DNA of 8,170 nucleotides, taken from contig JBHHXR010000163.1 of the NCBI GenBank assembly GCA_046757205.1, forward strand, positions 1 to 8,170, given 5' to 3'. Below, piece by piece: positions 1-5,816 of the stretch (positions are counted from its first letter, which is position 1; every line of letters begins with the position of its first letter). This DNA comes from JBHHXR01 sp046757205. Lineage in GTDB: Bacteria > Pseudomonadota > Alphaproteobacteria > Rhodobacterales > Rhodobacteraceae. The translations under genes were made by a program, and so were the position numbers. Under the pieces are notes generated by a model, which was given only the letters and a program-made list of their open reading frames with translations, did not search any database and was not told the origin of the DNA.

Positions 1-165
1 TATGCCAAGGCCGAGGACGTCACCCGCAAGCGACTTTACCTTGAGACGATGGAGCGCGTGCTCAGCAAGATCGACAAGATCGTCATTGATGAAAGCGCCG
101 GCGGTCAGGGCGTGGTTCCGTATCTGCCCCTGAACGAGTTGCGCAAAGGGGGAACAAGCCAGTGA
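1..165 (+). CDS. hflK: HflK, C-terminal end only (FtsH protease modulator)
   Basis: Only the last 54 codons are present, entering at the left edge in frame 1 and ending at TGA 163-165. The visible tail has an ETMERVLSKIDKIVID stretch followed by a short hydrophilic end. This is the usual end of the HflK SPFH/prohibitin-like protein, where a helix precedes the C-terminal tail. HflK and HflC assemble into a large periplasm-facing cage around the inner-membrane AAA protease FtsH and modulate substrate access (family knowledge). The assignment rests mainly on the tail motif and on the gene being fused by a 4-base GTGA overlap to a clear hflC, the standard hflKC order. The SPFH domain and membrane anchor lie outside the window. 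Confidence 0.85.
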   Translation, partial: YAKAEDVTRKRLYLETMERVLSKIDKIVIDESAGGQGVVPYLPLNELRKGGTSQ

Positions 166-1031
166 ACCGTCTACCCATTCTGATCGGCTTGGCCGCGATT
201 TTCCTGTTTCTGGTACGTTCGTCGGTGTTCATCGTCGACGAGCGCGAAAAGGCGCTGGTGCTGCAATTCGGTGAAGTCCGCGCCGTCAAGGAAGAGCCGG
301 GCTTTGCCTTCAAGATCCCCTTCGTCCAGGAAGTGGTCAAGTACGACGACCGCATCCTGTCGTTGGAAACCGAACCGCTCGAGGTGACGCCGCTCGATGA
401 TCGCCGGCTGGTGGTCGACGCGTTTGCCCGCTACCGGATAACCGATGCCGTGCGTTTCCGCCAGGCCGTCGGCGTCGGCGGCATCGCCTCCGCCGAGACG
501 CGCCTCAAGCGCATTCTCAACGCGTCCCTGCGCGAGGTGCTGGGCTCGGTCGGTTCGGGCGCGGTGTTGTCCGCGGACCGGGTGTCATTGATGAACCGCA
601 TTCGCGACGCCGCCATCATCGAGGCGCGCAGCCTGGGGCTGGAGGTCGTCGACGTGCGCATCCGCCGCGCCGACCTTCCGCAGCAGAACCTCGCGGCAAC
701 ATTCGACCGCATGAAGGCCGAGCGCGAGCGCGAGGCGGCGGACGAGCGTGCCCGAGGCAAGGAAGCGGCCCAGAAACTGCGCGCCCAGGCCGACAGGCAA
801 GCTGTGGAACTGGTCTCGCAGGCGCAGCGAGACGCCGATATCATCCGCGGCAAGGCGGACGCCAAACGCAACGCGATTTTCGCCGATGCGTTCGGCCGCG
901 ACCCGGAATTCTTCGCCTTCTACCGATCGCTGGCGGCCTATGAAAAGTCTCTGAGCGGCGAAAACTCGACGCTCGTCATCACGCCGGACAGCGAGTTCTT
1001 CGATTATTTCAAGGCGGACAGCGGACGGTGA
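162..1031 (+). CDS. hflC: HflC, SPFH-family modulator of FtsH protease
   Basis: The 289-residue protein has one N-terminal membrane segment at about residues 5-24. The SPFH/prohibitin domain follows from about 22 (FIVDEREKALVLQFGEV) to about 190, and then a charged Glu/Arg/Ala-rich coiled coil at about 183-240 (KAEREREAADERARGKEAA). The tail at 246-289 contains the FFAFYRSLAAYEKSL block typical of HflC. With HflK it forms the membrane complex that encloses FtsH and restrains its degradation of membrane proteins (family knowledge). The start is GTG at 162, which overlaps the hflK stop as GTGA and implies translational coupling; no ATG near the N-terminus competes. The length is normal for the family. 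The gene ends in a second GTGA overlap with the DUF2065 gene, so the three form one operon. Confidence 0.95.
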   Translation: MNRLPILIGLAAIFLFLVRSSVFIVDEREKALVLQFGEVRAVKEEPGFAFKIPFVQEVVKYDDRILSLETEPLEVTPLDDRRLVVDAFARYRITDAVRFRQAVGVGGIASAETRLKRILNASLREVLGSVGSGAVLSADRVSLMNRIRDAAIIEARSLGLEVVDVRIRRADLPQQNLAATFDRMKAEREREAADERARGKEAAQKLRAQADRQAVELVSQAQRDADIIRGKADAKRNAIFADAFGRDPEFFAFYRSLAAYEKSLSGENSTLVITPDSEFFDYFKADSGR

Positions 1032-1216
1032 TCCGCGATCTGCTGTTTGGTCTCGGAATGGTCGCGGTCATAGAGGGGTTGGTGCTATCGCTGGCGCCCT
1101 TGCGGTTCGAACGGATCCTGCTGGCTCTTCATGCGCTGGGGCCGGAGCGCACGCGGCTGCTGGGACTCGTTGCCATCGCTCTGGGGACCGTGCTTGTCGC
1201 CGTCGCCCGGGCCTGA
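1028..1216 (+). CDS. DUF2065 (YjeT-like) small inner-membrane protein
   Basis: This 62-residue protein consists almost entirely of two hydrophobic segments, at about residues 5-24 and 43-61. They are joined by a basic/amphipathic loop (APLRFERILLALHAL, then GPERTRLLG). The pattern of IEG in helix 1, AP plus a basic helix, and LG before helix 2 is that of DUF2065, found next to hflC in many proteobacteria (YjeT in E. coli). Its function is unknown. The position suggests a role linked to the HflKC/FtsH complex, but that is inference only. The GTG start at 1028 overlaps the hflC stop by 4 bases (GTGA), so it is probably made by coupled translation. No ribosome binding site of its own is evident. 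The family is naturally about 60 residues, so this is not a truncation. Confidence 0.88.
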   Translation: MIRDLLFGLGMVAVIEGLVLSLAPLRFERILLALHALGPERTRLLGLVAIALGTVLVAVARA

Positions 1217-1225
1217 GAAGAAGCG

Positions 1226-1253
1226 TTGAACTTTGTTGTATAAGGCATCAAAT
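1226..1253 (+). promoter_or_regulatory. Candidate sigma70-like promoter for the Do protease gene
   Basis: In the 156-base gap between the DUF2065 gene and the protease, TTGAAC (1226-1231) is followed after 16 bases by TCAAAT (1248-1253). Each box matches 4 of 6 consensus bases. The stretch around 1221-1285 is clearly richer in A+T than the surrounding genes, as expected for a promoter. The leader would be about 110 bases. This is a weak match and an inference from base pattern only. Confidence 0.25.
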
Positions 1254-1302
1254 GGGCGTGAGGCAAAGCGAATATCCTACATTGGCCGACTAGGTCACGC
1301 TA

Positions 1303-1329
1303 GGAACTTGCAACCGTACAGGCATCAGG
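1303..1329 (+). promoter_or_regulatory. Candidate extracytoplasmic-stress (ECF sigma) promoter elements
   Basis: GGAACTT at 1303-1309 matches the -35 element of envelope-stress sigma factors (E. coli sigma-E type). After 15 bases comes TCAGG (1325-1329), a partial match to the -10 (TCTGA-like). It lies 44 to 70 bases before the ATG of the periplasmic Do protease, a gene type that is sigma-E controlled in enterobacteria. Alphaproteobacterial ECF sigma factors often use GGAAC with CGTT, and no CGTT occurs at the right distance, so the call is tentative. Confidence 0.25.
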
Positions 1330-1372
1330 CCGCCCCGCCCCGCGGCCGACCACGCGAAGGAGGAATTCCGAA

Positions 1373-2839
1373 ATGAAACCCGGTGCTACTGCCCAGACAC
1401 TGAACTTTTCCGGGCAGGTTCTGGCCTTGCTGGTGCTGGCAACCGCTGCACTGCTGGTTCTGGTGACGCCGGTCGGCGCCCAGCGCATGCCGGAATCCTT
1501 CGCTGACCTTGCAGAGAAAACCAGCCCCGCCGTCGTCAATATCACGACCTCGACGACAATTGCGGGACTTAACGAAATTCCACGCCCGATGGTGCCCGAG
1601 GGCTCTCCGCTGGAGGATTTCTTCAAGGATTTCATGGACCGTCAGCGTGGCCAGAACCGACCGCGGCGCTCCAATGCGCTTGGGTCCGGTTTCATCATAT
1701 CGGCGGACGGTTATATCGTCACAAACAACCATGTCATCGACAAGGCCGACGAAATCGTCATCGAATTGTTCGACTCAGGCGAAGAACTGGAGGCCGAGAT
1801 CGTCGGCCGCGATCCCAAGACCGACATCGCGCTGCTGAAGGTGACCGCCGACAAACCGCTGCCCTTCGTGTCCTTCGGCGATTCCGACGGGGCGCGGGTC
1901 GGCGACTGGGTAATGGCCGTGGGCAACCCGCTGGGCCAGGGCTTTTCGGTGTCGGCCGGCATCATCTCGGCGCGCAACCGCACGCTCTCCGGCGCCTATG
2001 ACGATTTCATCCAGACCGACGCGGCGATCAACCGGGGCAACTCGGGCGGTCCGCTGTTCAACCTCGCCGGCGAGGTGATCGGCGTCAACACCGCCATCCT
2101 GTCGCCCAATGGCGGCTCGATCGGTATCGGCTTTTCCATGGCCTCGAACGTGGTCGCCAGCGTGGTCGAGCAATTGCGCGATTTCGGCGAGACCCGCCGC
2201 GGCTGGCTGGGCGTGCGGATTCAGAACGTCACGCCCGACGTGGCCGAGGCGCTGGGTCTGGACAAGCCAAGCGGCGCGCTTGTCACCGATGTGCCCGACG
2301 GCCCGGCCGCCGAGGGCGGCATCAAGGCCGGCGACGTGATCCTGTCCTTCGACGGGCAGGACGTGGCGAGCAGCGCCGAGTTGGTGCGAATTGTCGGCGA
2401 TTCCGATGTTGGCGCCACTGTGCGGGTTGTGGTCTTCCGCGAGGGCAAGACCAAGACCCTGAAGGTGACGCTTGGCCGGCTGGAAGAGGCCGAAGTCGTG
2501 CTGAACGCAACCGACCGGGGCAAGTCCGCGCCGCCGCCGCAGCGAACGGTTCTCGGAATGACGCTGGGGGCGCTGACAGAGGAGACCCGCAGCCGGTTTT
2601 CCGTGGAACCGAACCTGGAAGGTGTTCTTGTTCTCGATGTGGGCCAGGAAACCGCGGCTCACGAAAAGGGCATGCGGCCCGGCGATGTCATTACCGAGGT
2701 TGCGCAGAGCAGCGTCAGGACGCCGGCGGAGGTCGAAAAGCGTATCAAGGTGGCTCGCGAAGCCGGCCGCAAGTCGATCCTGCTGCTGGTCCGCCGCGAT
2801 GGCCAGCCGCGGTTCGTGGCGCTGAGCCTGGAGGAATAG
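1373..2839 (+). CDS. degP: Do/DegP (HtrA) periplasmic serine endoprotease with two PDZ domains
   Basis: The 488-residue protein is an ATP-independent periplasmic protease/chaperone that removes misfolded envelope proteins. Residues 1-36 form a Sec-type signal peptide with a hydrophobic core at about 17-31 and likely cleavage after VGA36. The trypsin-like domain spans about 42-270 and carries the full catalytic triad: His120 in TNNHVI, Asp151 in DPKTDIALL and Ser224 in RGNSGGPLF. PDZ1 (about 277-370, GWLGVRIQ) and PDZ2 (about 392-486, GVLVLDVG and MRPGDVI) follow, as in the DegP/DegQ/MucD group. Length and order are standard. The ATG at 1373 is preceded by AAGGAGGA (1357-1364) at 8 bases, a very strong ribosome binding site. 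It lies 156 bases after the hflC-DUF2065 operon, so it probably has its own promoter as well as any read-through. DegP versus DegQ or MucD cannot be settled from the sequence alone. Confidence 0.95.
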   Translation: MKPGATAQTLNFSGQVLALLVLATAALLVLVTPVGAQRMPESFADLAEKTSPAVVNITTSTTIAGLNEIPRPMVPEGSPLEDFFKDFMDRQRGQNRPRRSNALGSGFIISADGYIVTNNHVIDKADEIVIELFDSGEELEAEIVGRDPKTDIALLKVTADKPLPFVSFGDSDGARVGDWVMAVGNPLGQGFSVSAGIISARNRTLSGAYDDFIQTDAAINRGNSGGPLFNLAGEVIGVNTAILSPNGGSIGIGFSMASNVVASVVEQLRDFGETRRGWLGVRIQNVTPDVAEALGLDKPSGALVTDVPDGPAAEGGIKAGDVILSFDGQDVASSAELVRIVGDSDVGATVRVVVFREGKTKTLKVTLGRLEEAEVVLNATDRGKSAPPPQRTVLGMTLGALTEETRSRFSVEPNLEGVLVLDVGQETAAHEKGMRPGDVITEVAQSSVRTPAEVEKRIKVAREAGRKSILLLVRRDGQPRFVALSLEE

Positions 2840-2900
2840 CCCCGCCGCTGCGGCGTCTCAGGTGCCTGTGAATCCACGTCCGCCGCCGCGATCGGGCGCT

Positions 2901-2930
2901 CAGAGCATGATGCGTTTACGTGGAAACATG
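2901..2930. repeat. Possible fragment of a dispersed intergenic palindrome
   Basis: The stretch AGAGCATGATGC followed by GTTTACGTGGAAAC in the convergent spacer resembles one arm of the short palindromic repeats (AGAGCATGATG...) scattered between genes in many Hyphomicrobiales. GTTT and AAAC here can pair around a 6-base loop. The complementary outer arm (CATCATGCTCT) is not found nearby, so this would be a half or decayed copy. The resemblance is from memory and no second copy exists in this window. Confidence 0.2.
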
Positions 2931-2942
2931 TCCGGTTATCCC

Positions 2943-2967
2943 GCCCGGGACGCCCCGCGGCCCGGGC
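2943..2967. terminator. GC-rich inverted repeat in the convergent spacer
   Basis: GCCCGGG (2943-2949) pairs with CCCGGGC (2961-2967), a 7-base-pair stem with an 11-base loop, between the convergent protease and PBP4 genes. No T-tract follows on either strand, so it is at best a factor-dependent or imperfect terminator. In DNA this GC-rich some hairpins arise by chance. Confidence 0.2.
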
Positions 2968-2989
2968 TGCGCCTGCCTGCCCACCGGGC

Positions 2990-3007
2990 CGGGCGCATTC
3001 GCGCCCG
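2990..3007. terminator. Compact 7-bp hairpin, candidate bidirectional terminator
   Basis: CGGGCGC (2990-2996) and GCGCCCG (3001-3007) form a perfect all-GC stem closed by the tetraloop ATTC. It sits 150 bases after the protease stop and about 70 bases beyond the PBP4 stop, where transcription from both sides should end. There is no run of T on either side, so intrinsic termination is unproven. It is the most stable simple hairpin I see in the 240-base spacer. Confidence 0.3.
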
Positions 3008-3079
3008 CCCAGTCAGGCGCCGCCCTGTGGTCGACGCGACCCCTTTCATGAAGGTGATTCCGTCTTTGGGCATCCCGGT

Positions 3080-4588
3080 CTAGCCCGCCGCGATACCGGC
3101 CCAGCGGCGCAACAGCGCCCGCTCCTGCCTTTGCGCCCGGTTGCGCCAGCGGCGGGAGCCGGGCGGGCGCTCCAGCCCGGCATAGCGCTCCCGGTCCTGA
3201 AAGTTGCAGGTGAAGACGGCAAAGCCGAAGACGCGGCCGGCCCCGTTCTCGATGATACCGGTCAGGCAGCGCGTGAAATTCAGCGTTCCGGACTTCGCGT
3301 GCACGCGTATCGCCCCACCTGATCCCGATCTTCCCCTCGAAGCGGGCACCGCATAGCTCTTGGCGAGTTCGCGCAGCGTGTCGGCCCCGCGCGGCGAGCG
3401 CAACGCTCCCACCATGTCCTGCGGCGCGATCCGCGAACGGTCGCTGAGCCCGGAATGATCGACAAGTTGCGCTTCCGACAATGGAGTGTTCGCCGCCGCC
3501 CAATCGGACATTGCCGCCGCCGAACCGGCGAGCGTGTCGAAGCTCGCGCCGCGCGCCGCGCTCGAAGCCATGCCGACCGCCTCGGCCGTCATGTTGGTGG
3601 AGAAATGGAGCATGCTCTTGAGTACGCGTGACAATTCGATGCTGGTGTATTCCGCCGCCGTCTCGCCCCTTGGAACCACGGTTGCTGCGCGGTGCGCGGG
3701 CAACCGTACGTTGCGGGCTGCTGCCAGCGTGCGGAACACCTCACCCACGTAATCGCCCGGCTCGCGCACCGGCAGCCAGCGCCCGCCCTTCCGGCCCAGC
3801 ATTCCCCGCGCCACGCTCCACGCGTCATGACCTTCGACGGAACGATAGGCAAAGACCGGGCTCGCCCGGTCCGCCAGGGTCAATTCGACACCCTTCACCG
3901 CCGGCCGGTGGTGCCGCGACCGCGCCTCAAGCACCGTGCGGTAGCCATCCTTTTTCCTCTCCCACTCGAAAAACACCCGGTTGAAGTTCAGGTTCAGCCC
4001 GGAAACCGAGGGGTTGTATCCAACGTATTCCGGCTGTGCGGGGTCGATCCGCCTCTGCAACGGAAGAGCATTGGAACAGACGAAGAAACTGCCGCTGACG
4101 CCGAAAATGCCGCGCGCCACAAGTTGATCGACCATTTCGGCCAGATGGTCGGTGTCGAGGTGCGGGTCGCCGCCGCCCACCAGATAGAGGTCGCCCTGTA
4201 CCCGCCCGTGGGTGACGGGTCCGGTAATCACCACGCGGGTCCGGAACCGGAAATCGGCGCCCAGCGTTTCCAGAGCATAGAGCGTGGTCAGCGCCTTGGC
4301 CGTCGAGGCCGGCGGCAGCTTCAGGTCGGGCTGAAAGGCCTCCACGGTCCCGCCGCTGGAAAAATCCACCAGAACCGCGCCGGTGTGTCCGTCCACGTCG
4401 TTTTTCGAAACAACGTCGGCCAGCGACCCCGGCACTGGCGGTTCCGGCACTTCGAATACGTGCGGCCGCCGGCGCGGCGGCGGCATGGCCAGCGGCGAGG
4501 CGGCCAGCGAGGCGCCCGGCAGCGCGGCCAGAAGACCGGCAACCGCAACGCGGCGTGTCACTGCGCTGGACGCATGGCGATCCGCCAT
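3080..4588 (-). CDS. dacB: D-alanyl-D-alanine carboxypeptidase/endopeptidase (PBP4, peptidase S13)
   Basis: Read from ATG 4588, this is a 502-residue low-molecular-mass class C penicillin-binding protein that cleaves D-Ala-D-Ala termini and cross-bridges of peptidoglycan in the periplasm. All three active-site motifs are present: SxxK as S95-T-A-K98 (PPASTAKALT), SxN as S330-T-N332 (HFSTNMTAEA) and KTG-like K432-S-G434 (HAKSGTLN). The long insert between motifs 1 and 2, with GDLYLVGGGDP at about 131-141, is the S13 hallmark. The N-terminus (TRRVAVAGLLAALPGASLA) has paired arginines before a hydrophobic stretch and looks like a Tat signal; a Pro/Arg-rich linker (PPPRRRPHVFEVPEPP) follows. The frame stays open upstream to 4687, but ATG 4588 has AAGGAG at 4604-4599, 10 bases away, and puts the signal peptide at the start. 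It follows the YaiI gene after 113 bases and probably has its own promoter. Confidence 0.92.
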   Translation of the reverse strand: MADRHASSAVTRRVAVAGLLAALPGASLAASPLAMPPPRRRPHVFEVPEPPVPGSLADVVSKNDVDGHTGAVLVDFSSGGTVEAFQPDLKLPPASTAKALTTLYALETLGADFRFRTRVVITGPVTHGRVQGDLYLVGGGDPHLDTDHLAEMVDQLVARGIFGVSGSFFVCSNALPLQRRIDPAQPEYVGYNPSVSGLNLNFNRVFFEWERKKDGYRTVLEARSRHHRPAVKGVELTLADRASPVFAYRSVEGHDAWSVARGMLGRKGGRWLPVREPGDYVGEVFRTLAAARNVRLPAHRAATVVPRGETAAEYTSIELSRVLKSMLHFSTNMTAEAVGMASSAARGASFDTLAGSAAAMSDWAAANTPLSEAQLVDHSGLSDRSRIAPQDMVGALRSPRGADTLRELAKSYAVPASRGRSGSGGAIRVHAKSGTLNFTRCLTGIIENGAGRVFGFAVFTCNFQDRERYAGLERPPGSRRWRNRAQRQERALLRRWAGIAAG

Positions 4589-4615
4589 CGGCCGTCTGCT
4601 CCTTTTTTTCCGCGG

Positions 4616-4644
4616 AGTATGCGTATGCGCGCCCACCCGGGCAA
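4616..4644 (-). promoter_or_regulatory. Candidate promoter for the PBP4 gene
   Basis: On the minus strand TTGCCC (4644-4639) and CATACT (4621-4616) are separated by exactly 17 bases, and each box matches 4 of 6 sigma70 consensus bases. The predicted start near 4609 would give a leader of only about 20 bases, beginning in the run of A that leads into the AAGGAG ribosome binding site. Spacing and placement are good; the boxes are only moderate matches. Confidence 0.35.
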
Positions 4645-4701
4645 GATGCCGGATTGCCGCGAGTTGCGGACTGTGCCCGCCTTGCACTTCACGCCTTGCG
4701 C

Positions 4702-5166
4702 TCAGTTGTGCTTTCTCTTCAGGCGGACCAGCGCTTCGTCCAGAGCCGAAAGAAAGCGCGACCGGTCGCGTTTGCCGAACGGGTCAGGTCCCCCGAGGGC
4801 ATCGCCGCCCGCCCGCAGATCCGCCATGATCGCCCGCGTCGCCACCGCCGCGCCGATGGAGTTGGCGGTGAACGGGCGGCCGTTGGGCCCGAGCACCGCG
4901 GCGCCCGCCTTGATGCAGCGGTCCGCCAGCAGGATATCCGCCGTCACCACCACCGACGCGGCGTCCGCGTGTTCCGCGATCCAGTCGTCGGCGGCATCGA
5001 AGGCGTCACCCACCACCACCATCTGCACCAGCGGCGTATCCGGCACCCGCAACCCGCCGTTGGCCACCAGCGTGACCTGCGCCCGGTGCCGGAACGCCAC
5101 CTTGTAGATCTCGTCCTTCACCGGGCAGGCGTCGGCGTCGACCAGAACACGCACGCCGCCGCTCAC
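4702..5166 (-). CDS. YaiI/YqxD family protein (UPF0178, DUF188)
   Basis: The 154-residue protein opens with VLVDADACPVKDEIYKVA, the signature of the UPF0178 family, followed by VANGG, AFDAADDWI, VVTADILLADRCIKAGA and LGPNGRPFTANSIG blocks in family order. The C-terminus ends in a basic tail (RDRSRFLSALDEALVRLKRKH). The family has a compact PIN/NYN-like fold and conserved acidic residues (here D10, D12, D77 region), so a nuclease has been suspected, but no function is established to my knowledge. The GTG at 5166 overlaps the nadD stop as GTGA and is chosen for that coupling. A second in-frame GTG at 5154 would remove four residues (MSGG) and would put the start right before RVLVDADAC, so it is a real alternative. 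Length is normal for the family (about 150). Confidence 0.88.
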   Translation of the reverse strand: MSGGVRVLVDADACPVKDEIYKVAFRHRAQVTLVANGGLRVPDTPLVQMVVVGDAFDAADDWIAEHADAASVVVTADILLADRCIKAGAAVLGPNGRPFTANSIGAAVATRAIMADLRAGGDALGGPDPFGKRDRSRFLSALDEALVRLKRKHN

Positions 5167-5762
5167 CGGTCCCAGTGCCCCAGCGCCCTGATCGCGCTCG
5201 ACGACTGATCGACCATTCGCCCGGTCAACAGGCACCAGGCGGGAGGCCTGGCAAAGGGCAGCCGGCGCGCGCGCCGCGCGTCGAGCCTGAACCGCCGGTA
5301 ACGCGCCGCCGCCGGCGACAGCCCGGCGCTGACCTGCTGGCCGTGCCGCGCCATCACCCCGATCGGCACGTTTTCCATGATCCACTGCCAGTTTTCCCAG
5401 CGGTGAAACTGGCCGAGGTTGTCCGCCCCCATCAGCCACACGAAGCGCACGCCGGGATAACGCCCGAACAGACCGGCCAGCGTCTGGGCGGTGTAGCGCG
5501 TACCCATCCGCGCCTCGATATCGGTGACCAGAATGCGCGGGTGGCGCACCAGCGCCCGGCACGCCGCCATCCGCCGTTCCAGCGGCGCCGGTCCGTCCGC
5601 CTTCAAGGGGTTTCCCGGGCTGACCAGCCACCACACCCGGTCCAGCCCGAAGCGCCGCATGGCCCAGCGGCTGATATGCACGTGCCCGGCATGCGGCGGA
5701 TCGAAAGACCCGCCCAGAAGGCCGACCTTCAGGCCGGGTGTGGCAAGAGGAAATGACCGCAA
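5163..5762 (-). CDS. nadD: Nicotinate-nucleotide adenylyltransferase (NadD)
   Basis: The 199-residue enzyme transfers AMP from ATP to nicotinate mononucleotide to make deamido-NAD in NAD biosynthesis (cytoplasm). It has the nucleotidyltransferase signature G17-GSFDPPHAGH27, the NPLK (51-54) region, the family's GADNLGQFHRW block at 112-122 and an SSSAIR motif (187-192) in place of the common ISSTxIR. The start is TTG at 5762. No ATG or GTG lies in frame between the upstream stop and the catalytic motif, and GGAGGG (5773-5768) sits 5 bases before the TTG. It follows the lipoprotein hydrolase gene after 54 bases and overlaps the YaiI gene by 4 bases. In many bacteria nadD lies by proA, rsfS and rlmH; none of these is here. 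Confidence 0.94.
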   Translation of the reverse strand: MRSFPLATPGLKVGLLGGSFDPPHAGHVHISRWAMRRFGLDRVWWLVSPGNPLKADGPAPLERRMAACRALVRHPRILVTDIEARMGTRYTAQTLAGLFGRYPGVRFVWLMGADNLGQFHRWENWQWIMENVPIGVMARHGQQVSAGLSPAAARYRRFRLDARRARRLPFARPPAWCLLTGRMVDQSSSAIRALGHWDR

Positions 5763-5816
5763 GTGCGCCCTCCGGTTCTCACTGGCCCCGCAAGTGGAGC
5801 GAATTGCCGCCCGGCG

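Noticed and set aside
1775..2662. A 295-codon open frame antisense to the Do protease
   Set aside because: Its His/Gly/Arg-rich sequence is a GC shadow, and the sense strand encodes a complete catalytic triad and two PDZ domains.
2862..3083. A 73-codon plus-strand frame in the convergent spacer
   Set aside because: The Pro/Arg-rich product lacks a ribosome binding site and any family resemblance, and it runs into the end of dacB.
3692..5107. A 471-codon open frame on the plus strand opposite dacB and the YaiI gene
   Set aside because: The translation is low-complexity Arg/Pro/His-rich with no family motif and is antisense to two clear genes; it is a by-product of high GC third positions.
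5154..5634. Longer N-terminal extension of the YaiI frame across nadD
   Set aside because: The extension is the alternate frame of nadD; the family sequence begins only at the VLVDADAC motif, so a start at 5166 or 5154 is right.
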